Below the pieces are notes generated by a model that was given only the letters and a program-made list of their open reading frames with translations, made no database searches and was not told the origin of the DNA. Made by a program: the position numbers and the translations under genes. Below, in pieces: positions 52,745 through 61,470 of a stretch of 64,000 nucleotides of DNA; position 1 is the first letter of the stretch, and every line of letters starts with the position of its first letter. Source of the stretch: Clostridium cellulovorans 743B (lineage in GTDB: Bacteria > Bacillota > Clostridia > Clostridiales > Clostridiaceae); contig NC_014393.1 of NCBI RefSeq assembly GCF_000145275.1, forward strand, positions 5,198,223-5,262,222, given 5' to 3'.

Positions 52745-53617
52745 TTATTCCGTCAAATGTAATAATTCAAGCAATCTATCCAAATCTTCTAACGAATAAT
52801 ATTGTATTTCAATCTTTCCTTTATTATCTTTTTTATTTGTAATTGCTACTTTTGTATCAAAATAATTTTGTAATCTACCTTCTAAATCTTTTATATGAGG
52901 ATTTTTTTCATAATTTTTTTCAATTTCAACTTCTTCTTTCTTAGTTTTAAAATCCTTAATAATATTTTCAATTTCTCTAACACTTAATCTTTTATCAATT
53001 ATCATTTGTGCCAATTCATATTGTTTATTCAAATCCTCTATACCAAGAATAGCTCTTCCATGGCCTTCTGATATTATACCTTCCATCAAATATTCTTGAA
53101 CTCTCACATCCAAAGCTAACAATCTCATTATATTGCTAATGGCTGTTCTTGATTTACCTATTCTTTCTGATAGTTGCTCTTGTGTAAGGTCAAAATCATT
53201 TAATAACTTTTTATATGCAATAGCTTCTTCTATTGGATTCAAATCTTCTCTTTGTATATTTTCAATCAAGGATACTTCTAATACAGACTTGTCGTCTAAA
53301 TCCATAATAACTGCAGGTACTTCTTTAATAGCTGCTAATTTGCAAGCTCTCCATCTTCTTTCACCAGCAACTATTGTATATGTTCCATCAAAGTTTTGTT
53401 TTAAAACTAAAGGTTGTATTACTCCATATTCTTTTATCGACTTAGCTAACTCTCCAATTTTTTCATCATCAAAAGATTTTCGTGGTTGTTCAGAGTTTGC
53501 TTTAATTTTATTAATTCCTATCAAATTTACAGTTTTAGAATTACTTACTTCATCTATTATTTCTTCTTCTGGTATTAATGCGCCTAAACCTTTACCAAGC
53601 CCTCTTTTTCTGCTCAT
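52745..53617 (-). CDS. parB: Chromosome-partitioning protein ParB (Spo0J)
   Basis: CTP-dependent clamp that loads at parS and organises the origin region. The N-terminal ParB/Srx fold has QPRKSFDDEKIGELAKSI and the CTP-binding VAGERRWRA; LIENIQREDLNPIEEA is the conserved box. A helix-turn-helix is at about 137-165 (LSERIGKSRTAISNIMRLL), with a dimerisation domain at the end. 290 residues. Starts 1 bp after the parA stop. A second ParB-like protein (54585) is a paralogue. Confidence 0.97.
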   Translation of the reverse strand: MSRKRGLGKGLGALIPEEEIIDEVSNSKTVNLIGINKIKANSEQPRKSFDDEKIGELAKSIKEYGVIQPLVLKQNFDGTYTIVAGERRWRACKLAAIKEVPAVIMDLDDKSVLEVSLIENIQREDLNPIEEAIAYKKLLNDFDLTQEQLSERIGKSRTAISNIMRLLALDVRVQEYLMEGIISEGHGRAILGIEDLNKQYELAQMIIDKRLSVREIENIIKDFKTKKEEVEIEKNYEKNPHIKDLEGRLQNYFDTKVAITNKKDNKGKIEIQYYSLEDLDRLLELLHLTE

Positions 53618-53618
53618 C

Positions 53619-54389
53619 TTATTTTACCTCCTGTCTCTTAATAAATTCTTTAGTTAGATCTTCATAACTTTCTGCTCCTTTACACTTGTCATCATAAAGC
53701 ATAATTGGAAGACCAAAGCTTGGCGCTTCTGCTAATCTTATATTTCTTGGAATTGTTGACTCAAATACCTTATCTCCAAAGTATTTTTTCACTTCAACAG
53801 AAACTTCATTACAAAGCTTTGTTCGATTATCATACATTGTCAAAATTACGCCTTCTACACTCAATTCTTTATTTAATGACTTTTTTACTAACTGAATTGT
53901 ATTAACTAATTGAGATACACCTTCTAATGCATAATATTCACACTGAATTGGTATAAGTACGCTTGTAGATGCACTTAATGCATTTAATGTCAGCAATCCC
54001 AATGATGGAGGACAATCTATGAAAACAAACTCAAAATTCTGATCATTCTTATTTACCTTCTCCCTTAATATCTTTTCACGATTTTTAATATCGATCATTT
54101 CAATTTCTGCTCCTGCTAATTCTATAGTAGAAGGAACAATATATAAGTTTTCAATCAATTCGCTTTTTATCATAGCTTCTTCTAAAGATATATCATCAGT
54201 TAAAAGATGATAAGAAGAAATTTCTACTTTCTTTTTGTCTATCCCTAATCCACTAGTACTATTTCCTTGTGGGTCTATATCTATAATTAAGACTTTATGT
54301 CCGTTAACGGCTAAATATGCTGCTAAATTAATATTGGTCGTTGTCTTACCAACTCCACCTTTTTGATTAAAAACACTTATAACTTTCAT
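53619..54389 (-). CDS. parA: Chromosome-partitioning ATPase ParA (Soj)
   Basis: Deviant Walker ATPase that moves origins with ParB. FNQKGGVGKTTTNINLA (about residues 8-24) has the signature Lys, DIDPQGNSTSGLG and FIDCPPSLGLLTLNAL follow, and EGVILTMYDNRTKL is present near 175. About 256 residues. ATG 54389 is preferred over a GTG two codons earlier, which lies in the GGGGGAG site. Operon with parB. Confidence 0.97.
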   Translation of the reverse strand: MKVISVFNQKGGVGKTTTNINLAAYLAVNGHKVLIIDIDPQGNSTSGLGIDKKKVEISSYHLLTDDISLEEAMIKSELIENLYIVPSTIELAGAEIEMIDIKNREKILREKVNKNDQNFEFVFIDCPPSLGLLTLNALSASTSVLIPIQCEYYALEGVSQLVNTIQLVKKSLNKELSVEGVILTMYDNRTKLCNEVSVEVKKYFGDKVFESTIPRNIRLAEAPSFGLPIMLYDDKCKGAESYEDLTKEFIKRQEVK

Positions 54390-54498
54390 TTGCACTCCCC
54401 CTCATCTAATGTATAACTTAATCTTTGAATTTGATTTAATTAACCCTACAGTTTCTATTATAAACATATTAGGCAATAATAGAAATATATATTACTCA

Positions 54499-54538
54499 AA
54501 AAAATGAAAATCTCTTAGAGGGGTAAACTCTAAGAGAT
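54499..54538 (-). terminator. Terminator after noc
   Basis: ATCTCTTAGAG (54510-54520) pairs perfectly with CTCTAAGAGAT (54528-54538); on the minus strand TTTCATTTTTTT follows. Confidence 0.85.
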
Positions 54539-54584
54539 ACAAATAAGGAGATATATAACAATATTTCATACGAAATATTATTAA

Positions 54585-55364
54585 CTAGTTATTTTTAGGG
54601 ATTCTAACAGTAACCTCTATGAAGTCATCTGCATCTTTTGATTTATATTTTGCATCAATTCCAAACTTATCAAAAACTTGCTTAATGGTATTAATATATA
54701 ACTTTGAATTCATTGAATTAGTTCGAATCCTCTTTTTACCATCTTTTCCTATGTCATTAATGAAATTAAGTTCTTTTTCTATTAATAATTCAGTTTCTTT
54801 AACATTTAAGTTCTTTTTTATCACAGTATCTAATACCTTTATCTGAGCTTCCAATGTTGGAAGCTTTAATAAAGCTCTTGCATGTCTTTCAGTTAGGTTA
54901 TTATCAATAAGTTGTTTTCTAATTTCATTATCTAACTTTAGTAATCTTAGCTTGTTTGCAATTGTAGATTGTTTTTTTCCTATTTCTTTTGCTAATTGTT
55001 CTTGTGTATATGAATGTTCCTTTATTAAATTATAGAATGCCTCTGCTTCTTCTAAGTAATTTAGATCTTCTCTTTGAAGATTTTCTAATAATGCTATTGC
55101 AGCGGATTCTTTATCATCTACGTCAACAATAATAACTGGTACTTCACCTAAGCCAGCCTTTTTAGCTGCTCTCAATCTTCTTTCTCCAGCTACTAGCTCA
55201 TATCTATTTTCTCCAAGCCTTCTAACAGATAAAGGTTGGATTATTCCAAATATACTTATAGATTGGGCTAATTCATTTATACCTACTTCATCAAAGAATT
55301 TTCTTGGTTGATATAAATTTGGTACTATTTCATATGGAGAAACATAGTATACAGTGTTTTGCAT
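54585..55364 (-). CDS. noc: ParB paralogue, probably nucleoid occlusion protein Noc
   Basis: ParB-family protein of 259 residues next to rsmG, the place of noc in Firmicutes. NLYQPRKFFDEVGINELAQS, the CTP-binding VAGERRLRA, LLENLQREDLNYLEEAEAF and a helix-turn-helix LAKEIGKKQSTIANKLRLL are visible. Noc binds Noc-binding sites (NBS), prevents division over the nucleoid and has a membrane-targeting N-terminal helix. Here the N-terminus (QNTVYYVSPYEIVP) has no obvious amphipathic extension, so true Noc function is uncertain. It could be a second ParB. Confidence 0.85.
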   Translation of the reverse strand: MQNTVYYVSPYEIVPNLYQPRKFFDEVGINELAQSISIFGIIQPLSVRRLGENRYELVAGERRLRAAKKAGLGEVPVIIVDVDDKESAAIALLENLQREDLNYLEEAEAFYNLIKEHSYTQEQLAKEIGKKQSTIANKLRLLKLDNEIRKQLIDNNLTERHARALLKLPTLEAQIKVLDTVIKKNLNVKETELLIEKELNFINDIGKDGKKRIRTNSMNSKLYINTIKQVFDKFGIDAKYKSKDADDFIEVTVRIPKNN

Positions 55365-55455
55365 AAAACCATCCCTCTTGTTTTCCTAACTTTATAGTTT
55401 CTAGGAATTATCTTAATTTCCTTCTTTTTTTATTGAATTTTTTTCGACATTATTA

Positions 55456-55497
55456 ATTAATATAAAAATGTTTCACGTGAAACATTTTTATATTAAT
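55456..55497. repeat. 42-bp perfect palindrome centred on parS site 2
   Basis: Arms 55456-55476 and 55477-55497 are exact reverse complements with no loop. The centre is TGTTTCACGTGAAACA. It overlaps the last codons and stop of rsmG. Confidence 0.95.
55469..55484. other. parS site 2
   Basis: Perfect TGTTTCACGTGAAACA between noc and rsmG, identical to parS site 1. Confidence 0.97.
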
Positions 55498-56207
55498 GGT
55501 TTCTTAGTAATATTCCCTGCATTTCTTGGATAAATCTTAGGAGTATCCTTAACCTTTTTTATAATAACAAGATTATGACGCAAGTCAGTTCCTTCAACTT
55601 CAACAGGTAATATTTCTTCTAACTTACCACCTAAAATCCCAATAGCTTTCTTTGCTTGTTTAATTTCCTCTTCTACAGCTGGTCCCTTTAGTGCTATAAA
55701 ATATCCATTATTCTTTACATATGGTATACATAGTTCTGATAAAACAGTTAGGTTTGCTACAGCTCTTGAAACTGCACCATCAAACTGACCTCTATGTTCT
55801 TCTTTTCTTGAAAACTCTTCTGCTCTTCCATGTATTGCATCGATATTATTAATTCCTAATTCACTTATAACTGTATTCAAAAAATTAACCCTTTTATTTA
55901 AAGAATCTAATAATGTTACCTTTATATCTGGGTTAACTATTTTTATTGGTAGACCTGGAAAACCAGCACCTGTACCAACATCAATAATATTATTCATCTT
56001 TGATAATGGAGAAAATCTAAAAATCTTAATACTATCAATAAAATGTTTTTTTATGATTTCTTCATCTTCAGTAATGGCTGTTAAATTTATTTTTTCATTC
56101 CACTCTTTAAGTAAATTCTTATATTTAATAAACTGATTATATTTTATTTCATCAAACATCAAACCTTCGTTCTCAGCTGACTTTTTCATTATTTCATAAA
56201 ATTCCAA
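55488..56207 (-). CDS. rsmG: 16S rRNA (guanine527-N7)-methyltransferase RsmG (GidB)
   Basis: Methylates G527 in the 530 loop of 16S rRNA; its loss gives low-level streptomycin resistance in other bacteria. Motif I is IIDVGTGAGFPGLPIKI, with WNEKINLTAI upstream and GAVSRAVANL in the centre. 239 residues. The start is TTG at 56207, with AGGAGG six bases upstream and no better ATG. Its 3' end is part of the parS palindrome. Confidence 0.96.
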   Translation of the reverse strand: MEFYEIMKKSAENEGLMFDEIKYNQFIKYKNLLKEWNEKINLTAITEDEEIIKKHFIDSIKIFRFSPLSKMNNIIDVGTGAGFPGLPIKIVNPDIKVTLLDSLNKRVNFLNTVISELGINNIDAIHGRAEEFSRKEEHRGQFDGAVSRAVANLTVLSELCIPYVKNNGYFIALKGPAVEEEIKQAKKAIGILGGKLEEILPVEVEGTDLRHNLVIIKKVKDTPKIYPRNAGNITKKPLI

Positions 56208-56397
56208 GGTTAGCCTCCTGTGGCATGTAAATATATTTTATAATAATATATTTTATGTATTATTATAAATTTTCATCATTTAAGTTACGCCAAAGTTTTC
56301 TTAATATATAAAAATTATATATACTATGTAGAATCTTTATTGAACTATAAATATATATTTATTATACAATAAAATATGTAGTATACAAAACACTATT

Positions 56398-56613
56398 TTA
56401 TTTATTTTCTTTTATACACTGCATCAACTTTAATGATAAAGCAATCTCTTTTGCTGGTGTTTGAATAGATGCAATTCTTTTAATATTTATATTTTTATCA
56501 TATCTTAAAACAACCTTAATAAAAGCCTGAAATAAGTTCTCATCAGCAGATACCTTTTTAATTTCATCGCAATCTTGTTGCTCTAAAACTAAATTTCCTT
56601 TATACAATATCAT
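56398..56613 (-). CDS. Small hypothetical protein
   Basis: A 71-residue soluble protein, MILYKGNLVLEQQDCDEIKK at the start, then a helical stretch and KLMQCIKENK at the end. I do not recognise a family. It has a weak AGGAA ribosome site and an AT-rich neighbourhood. Located between rsmG and the secreted protein; possibly real because codon use looks normal, but evidence is limited. Confidence 0.45.
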   Translation of the reverse strand: MILYKGNLVLEQQDCDEIKKVSADENLFQAFIKVVLRYDKNINIKRIASIQTPAKEIALSLKLMQCIKENK

Positions 56614-56700
56614 ATTCCTTTACTCCATTCTAAAATTATCCCTATTATATATTAACTTCTATATCTTATTATTTATACTAACTATACTTTTATGATAGCA

Positions 56701-56744
56701 GAAAAAAGCCATTAGTATAAGTGGGAATCTTATTTCTAATGACT
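56701..56744 (-). terminator. Terminator after the secreted-protein gene
   Basis: AGCCATTAG plus TATAAG (56707-56721) pair with CTTAT and CTAATGACT (56729-56744); on the minus strand TTTTTTC follows. Confidence 0.6.
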
Positions 56745-56797
56745 CTTTACGCTTAGGTATAAATTCAATTTGTTTATCTTAATTTTTGTGGTTGAGA

Positions 56798-57301
56798 CTA
56801 TTGTTCTTGTTGTGGTTGTGATGGTGTTGATTGCTGTTGTTGCTGCTGAGACTGCATTCCTTCCGCTGGTTCTGTAGTAGTCTCCGGAGTTTTATTTTCA
56901 CTTGGAGTTTTTCCACTCATTTTACCTTGTAGTTGTTCTTTCATCTTTGTTGCTTCTTCTTTAGAAATCTTACCATCCTTAGCATCTTTATCTATGATTT
57001 TCATCATTTCATTCTTTACTTCATCCATTAACTTATCCATGGAAATTTTCTTCTTTTCCATAAGTTCTTTCATTCCACCATCTTTTGATTTTGCATTTTT
57101 TAATTCTTTCTCTGAAACCTTAAATTTTTCTTTTAATACTTTCTCTACTATCTTTTTATCAATACTAGTACCTTTCATTGCACCATTATCTTGATTTGTT
57201 TCAACAGCTTCTATTGCTTTTGTCTCTGCTGTATAAATAGTACTAATGCCTCCCATTGATACTAGAGAAGCTAGTGCTAAAGCGATAACTTTTTTATTCA
57301 T
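56798..57301 (-). CDS. Small secreted Lys/Glu-rich protein with Gln-rich tail
   Basis: 167 residues. A signal peptide (KKVIALALASLVSMGGISTIYT, cleavage near residue 26) precedes a charged helical region with repeating Lys/Glu/Met segments (about 45-125). A disordered Pro/Thr/Glu tail follows, with a run of six glutamines near residues 152-157. Domain unknown. Similar short exported 'SHOCT-like' helical proteins with DGKISKEEA-like turns exist; the DAKDGKISKEEA stretch resembles an EF-hand-like loop but is not complete. GGAGGT upstream. Confidence 0.7.
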   Translation of the reverse strand: MNKKVIALALASLVSMGGISTIYTAETKAIEAVETNQDNGAMKGTSIDKKIVEKVLKEKFKVSEKELKNAKSKDGGMKELMEKKKISMDKLMDEVKNEMMKIIDKDAKDGKISKEEATKMKEQLQGKMSGKTPSENKTPETTTEPAEGMQSQQQQQQSTPSQPQQEQ

Positions 57302-57355
57302 AAAAACATACCTCCATCTTAGAACCTCTTATATACTCTTGTTATTCCCAAAGTC

Positions 57356-57404
57356 TCAAAAAATATTACAAAGAAAGTCCTTAATAATTGGACTTTCTTT
57401 GTAA
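57356..57404 (-). terminator. Terminator after mnmG
   Basis: TTACAAAGAAAGTCC (57366-57380) pairs perfectly with GGACTTTCTTTGTAA (57390-57404); on the minus strand TATTTTTTG follows. Confidence 0.88.
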
Positions 57405-57410
57405 TTAGGT

Positions 57411-59297
57411 TTATTTGATATTTTTATTAGCATTTAATTGTTCCATATATATCAATAATACAGATACATCTGCTGGTGATACACCTGAAATTCTTGATGC
57501 TTGACCAATGTTTATAGGATTTGTTTTTTGTAACTTTTGGATTGCCTCAATTCTAAGACCCTTTATATCATTATAATTTATATCTTCTGGAATTCTTCTG
57601 TTTTCAAATTTCTTAAATTGTTCTACTTGTTCAAGTTGTTTTTCTATATATCCTTCATACTTGGCAGCAATGTTAACTTGTTCCTTTACACTATCTAAAA
57701 GTTCTGACCTGTCAACATCTAAAGCTTCTACCTTATAATAATCAAGTTCTGGTCTCTTAATTAATTCATATAATGATATAGGTTTTCTTAATGCTACTGA
57801 ACCTATACTTTCTAGAAATTCATTTACTGATGTTTTGTTTGTTATTTGAAGGCTTTTTATTCTTTCAAGTTCTATTTCAATAGCATTTTTACGACTTAAA
57901 AATTTTTCAAACCTCTCATCACTTACTAGTCCTACCTTTCTACCAAGCTCAGTAAGCCTTAAATCTGCATTATCTTGTCTTAATAAAAGTCTGTATTCAG
58001 CTCTTGATGTCATCATTCTATAAGGTTCATTAGTCCCCTTAGTAACTAGATCATCAATTAATACACCAATATATCCATCACTTCTTTTTAATATTAAAGG
58101 TTCTTCACCTCGTATCTTCAATACTGCATTGATTCCTGCTATAAGTCCTTGGCAAGCAGCTTCTTCATAACCGGAACTTCCATTTAACTGTCCTGCTCCA
58201 AATAATCCATTAATATTTTTAAATTCAAGAGATAACTTTAACTGAAGTGGATTTATAGAATCATACTCTATTGCGTATGCAGTTCTTAAGATTTCTACAT
58301 TCTCAAGTCCTGGTACTGTTCTATACATTGCTATTTGCACATCTTCTGGCAATGAAGATGACATTCCTCCAACATACATCTCATCAGTATTTTCACCCTC
58401 TGGCTCAATAAAAACTTGATGTCTATCTTTATCTGGGAACCTCATTATTTTATCTTCGATAGATGGACAATATCTTGGTCCTGTTCCAACTATGCTACCA
58501 TTATATAAAGGTGATCTATCAATATTTGCTTTAATTACATTTTGAGTTTCTTCATTAGTATAAGTTAACCAACAAGATATCTGATCTCTTTCTAAATAAT
58601 CATTTTGAAATGAGAATGGTGTAATTTTTTCATCACCAGGTTGTTCTATCATTTTACTAAAATCAACAGATTTAGAAGAAATTCTAGCTGGCGTTCCAGT
58701 TTTAAATCTTCTTAATTCAACGCCTATATCTAATAAGCTTTGTGATAAGTCATCCGCTGGCTGTAATCCATTAGGACCACTATGATAACTTACATCACCA
58801 ATTATAACCTTTGCTTTTAAATAAGTCCCTGTAGCTAAAACAACTGCTTTAGTCTTGAAATAAGCTCCGTTTCTAGTCTGAACTCCAACAACCTTACCAT
58901 CTTCAACATCAATAGCTGTAACTTCAATTTGCCTTAAATTTAAATTATCAGTTCCTTCAACAACTCGTTTCATTTCATCAGAATATCTTTTTTTATCAGC
59001 TTGTGCTCTTAAAGAATGTACTGCAGGTCCTTTAGATGTATTGAGCATTCTTGACTGGATAAAAGTTTTATCTATATTTACTCCCATCTCTCCACCTAGA
59101 GCGTCAATTTCTCTTACTAAATGACCCTTTGCTGTTCCACCTATATTAGGATTACAAGGCATAAAACCTACTGAATCCAAATTTATTGTGGTAAGTAGCG
59201 TATTCATTCCCATTCTGGCAGCTGCTAACGCCGCTTCAACGCCTGCATGACCAGCTCCAACAACTACAACATCATATTCTCCGCCAAAGTATTTCAT
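57411..59297 (-). CDS. mnmG: tRNA uridine-5-carboxymethylaminomethyl modification enzyme MnmG (GidA)
   Basis: With MnmE it makes cmnm5U34 in tRNAs that read NNA/NNG codons. FAD-binding YDVVVVGAGHAGVEAALAAARMG at the start, NPNIGGTAKGHLVREIDALGGEMG, TGTYLKAKVIIG, and PRYCPSIEDKIMRFPDKDRHQVFIEPEG are signatures. The C-terminal tRNA/MnmE-binding domain ends ISGVSPADVSVLLIYME. About 628 residues. ATG 59297 is preferred; an in-frame TTG at 59321 would overlap mnmE. Operon with mnmE. Confidence 0.97.
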   Translation of the reverse strand: MKYFGGEYDVVVVGAGHAGVEAALAAARMGMNTLLTTINLDSVGFMPCNPNIGGTAKGHLVREIDALGGEMGVNIDKTFIQSRMLNTSKGPAVHSLRAQADKKRYSDEMKRVVEGTDNLNLRQIEVTAIDVEDGKVVGVQTRNGAYFKTKAVVLATGTYLKAKVIIGDVSYHSGPNGLQPADDLSQSLLDIGVELRRFKTGTPARISSKSVDFSKMIEQPGDEKITPFSFQNDYLERDQISCWLTYTNEETQNVIKANIDRSPLYNGSIVGTGPRYCPSIEDKIMRFPDKDRHQVFIEPEGENTDEMYVGGMSSSLPEDVQIAMYRTVPGLENVEILRTAYAIEYDSINPLQLKLSLEFKNINGLFGAGQLNGSSGYEEAACQGLIAGINAVLKIRGEEPLILKRSDGYIGVLIDDLVTKGTNEPYRMMTSRAEYRLLLRQDNADLRLTELGRKVGLVSDERFEKFLSRKNAIEIELERIKSLQITNKTSVNEFLESIGSVALRKPISLYELIKRPELDYYKVEALDVDRSELLDSVKEQVNIAAKYEGYIEKQLEQVEQFKKFENRRIPEDINYNDIKGLRIEAIQKLQKTNPINIGQASRISGVSPADVSVLLIYMEQLNANKNIK

Positions 59298-59305
59298 TTG
59301 CTTAC

Positions 59306-60685
59306 CTACTTTCCTAAACAAAATTCTTTAAAAATTTTATCAATTAAATCTTCTGCCAATGTGTCTCCAGTTATTTCACCAAAATTCGACCAAGCATTTC
59401 TTAAATCAATTGATGCAAGATCAATAGCACTAGTATTTTTTAGAGCTTCTATCGCGTTAGAAATATTATCATTTGCTCTATATAATACATCTTTGTGCCT
59501 TGAGTTAGTAATTAATATCTCTTGAGATTTAATCTCCCCTGAGAAAAATAACTCTTTGATGATTTCTTTTAACCGTTCTATACCTTCACCATTAAAAACA
59601 GAAACATCAATCATATATTTTGAATTTAAACATTGTATATCTTCTTTTTTAAGTTTACCTTTTAAATCACTCTTATTAAATAGGACTATATACTTCTTAT
59701 CTTTAATATAATCTGCAATCTTTAAATCTTCTTCGTCAAGTTCTCTACTTGAATCTAACATAAGTATAATTAAGTCAGCTTCTTCTATCTTTTCTTTAGA
59801 CTTTTCTACGCCAATTTTTTCCACTAAATCATCAGTCTCTCTTATACCTGCAGTATCAATAACCTTAATAGGGACCCCATCCATGTTAATATACTCTTCA
59901 ATTACATCTCTTGTAGTTCCTGCAACGTCAGTAACTATGGCCCTATTCTCATTAGTTAAAAGATTAAGCAAGGATGACTTTCCTACATTAGGCTTACCAA
60001 CAATTACAGTGCTAAGACCTTCCCTTAAAATCTTACCTTCTTCGGCTGTTTTTAATAGATACTCTATTCTTTCCTGAAGTTTATTTAGATCATTAATTGT
60101 TTTTTCTGCAGTCATCTCCTCTAAATCATCCTCTGGATAATCAACAGTAGCTTCAATATGGGCAATCATAGCAAGTAACTCTTCTCTCAATACTTTTATT
60201 TCCCTAGATACTCTTCCACCTGATTGAGCAACCGCACTCTTCATCGCAAGGTCTGTCTTAGCCGTTATTATGTCCATGACAGCTTCAGCTTGACTCAAGT
60301 CAATCCTACCATTTAAGAATGCCCTCTTAGTAAACTCACCTGGATCAGCTATCCTTACCCCTTGCTTTAATACAACTTCCAATATTCTTTTAGTAGAAAT
60401 TAATCCACCATGGCAGTTAATTTCTACTGTATCTTCTGCAGTGAAGCTTTTAGGTGCTTTCATGTAGCTTACTATAACTTCATCTATTATCTCTTCATTT
60501 TCTAAATCAATTATATTTCCATACCTCATAGTATATGGCTTTATATCCATTAAATCTTTTCCGTTTGCACTTCTAAATAGCTTAGAAGCTACAGATAAAG
60601 CACTATTGCCTGATATTCTTATTATTGAAATACCACCTTCACCAATGGGCGTAGCTATGGCAGCTATCGTATCAAATTCCTTCAT
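59306..60685 (-). CDS. mnmE: tRNA modification GTPase MnmE (TrmE)
   Basis: Potassium-activated GTPase that works with MnmG. The N-terminal tetrahydrofolate-binding domain begins FDTIAAIATPIGEGGISIIRISG. The G domain (about 222-378) has G1 GKPNVGKSSLLN, G3 DTAGIRET and G4 NKSD. The C-terminal FCLGK carries the catalytic Cys. 459 residues, complete. Jag normally lies right upstream, but here hxlR is in between. Confidence 0.97.
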   Translation of the reverse strand: MKEFDTIAAIATPIGEGGISIIRISGNSALSVASKLFRSANGKDLMDIKPYTMRYGNIIDLENEEIIDEVIVSYMKAPKSFTAEDTVEINCHGGLISTKRILEVVLKQGVRIADPGEFTKRAFLNGRIDLSQAEAVMDIITAKTDLAMKSAVAQSGGRVSREIKVLREELLAMIAHIEATVDYPEDDLEEMTAEKTINDLNKLQERIEYLLKTAEEGKILREGLSTVIVGKPNVGKSSLLNLLTNENRAIVTDVAGTTRDVIEEYINMDGVPIKVIDTAGIRETDDLVEKIGVEKSKEKIEEADLIILMLDSSRELDEEDLKIADYIKDKKYIVLFNKSDLKGKLKKEDIQCLNSKYMIDVSVFNGEGIERLKEIIKELFFSGEIKSQEILITNSRHKDVLYRANDNISNAIEALKNTSAIDLASIDLRNAWSNFGEITGDTLAEDLIDKIFKEFCLGK

Positions 60686-60762
60686 CAGTAATCTCCTTAA
60701 ATTTTATATAAGTTTCTCTAGATGCTATATTTTAAACATTTCTAAATTTTAATATAAAACTT

Positions 60763-60792
60763 CCAAATTCATTCTTATACAAATGAATTTGG
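60763..60792 (-). terminator. Hairpin between hxlR and mnmE
   Basis: CCAAATTCATT (60763-60773) pairs perfectly with AATGAATTTGG (60782-60792); on the minus strand AAGTTTTA follows. Probable terminator downstream of hxlR. Confidence 0.55.
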
Positions 60793-60862
60793 AGTTTAGA
60801 TGTTTTTAGTTAACCTACATATATTATAAATTATATCCAAATCTCAACTCTAGCCTTTATTA

Positions 60863-60890
60863 ATTTATCATAGATTCATCTATGATAAAT
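60863..60890. repeat. 13-bp inverted repeat downstream of hxlR
   Basis: ATTTATCATAGAT (60863-60875) pairs perfectly with ATCTATGATAAAT (60878-60890). No T-run adjoins it; it may be a regulator site or a stem. Confidence 0.6.
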
Positions 60891-60930
60891 ATTTTACATT
60901 TTGAAAATTTATCATAACACTTCGAAAATC

Positions 60931-61275
60931 TTAGTAATTTTCAATTTCAATATTATGTATCTCTGCATATTCATTACTCCATTTAGAGATATCAATAAGT
61001 ATATTTTGTAAATCATCTCCTAATTTAGTACTAGAGTATTCCACTCTTGGTGGAACTTCAGCATAAACTTTCCTAGTTATAAGTTTGTCTTTCTCTAACT
61101 CTCTAAGTTGTTGAGTAAGCATTTTTTGAGTTATATTTGGTAATAACTTTCTTAGCTCATTAAATCGTTTGGTTCCCTTACTAAGATGCCACAATATAAT
61201 CATCTTCCATTTACCGCCAATAAGTTCTAGCGCTAATTCTATTGAAGTATTATATTTATCTTTTATATCATCCAT
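60931..61275 (-). CDS. HxlR-family transcriptional regulator
   Basis: A 114-residue MarR-like winged helix of the HxlR group. ELIGGKWKMIILWHLSKGTKRFNELRKLLPNITQKMLTQQLRELEKDKLI forms the DNA-binding helices, followed by the wing YAEVPPRVEYSSTKLGDDL. The usual N-terminal redox Cys is absent here (DDIKDKYNTSIELAL), so it is not a classic oxidation sensor. It lies inside the conserved jag-mnmE block and has its own spacer with two inverted repeats. Targets are not visible. Confidence 0.92.
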   Translation of the reverse strand: MDDIKDKYNTSIELALELIGGKWKMIILWHLSKGTKRFNELRKLLPNITQKMLTQQLRELEKDKLITRKVYAEVPPRVEYSSTKLGDDLQNILIDISKWSNEYAEIHNIEIENY

Positions 61276-61442
61276 ATATATTTACCTCACTTTACAGTAT
61301 CAAAAACATACTATGCATCCAAAAGGAATGTATGATCAAAATAAATATTTAGAGGTCAATCTGTAACCTCTATTCTTAACTAATTATAAGGATTTTTTTC
61401 TAAAAATCAATAAAAGATTTTATAAAAATAAGTTTTACATAT

Positions 61443-61470
61443 GAAAAAAGTCGTGGTTTTAACCACGACT
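61443..61470 (-). terminator. Terminator after jag
   Basis: AGTCGTGGTT (61449-61458) pairs perfectly with AACCACGACT (61461-61470). On the minus strand TTTTTTC follows; the jag stop lies in the loop. Confidence 0.9.
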
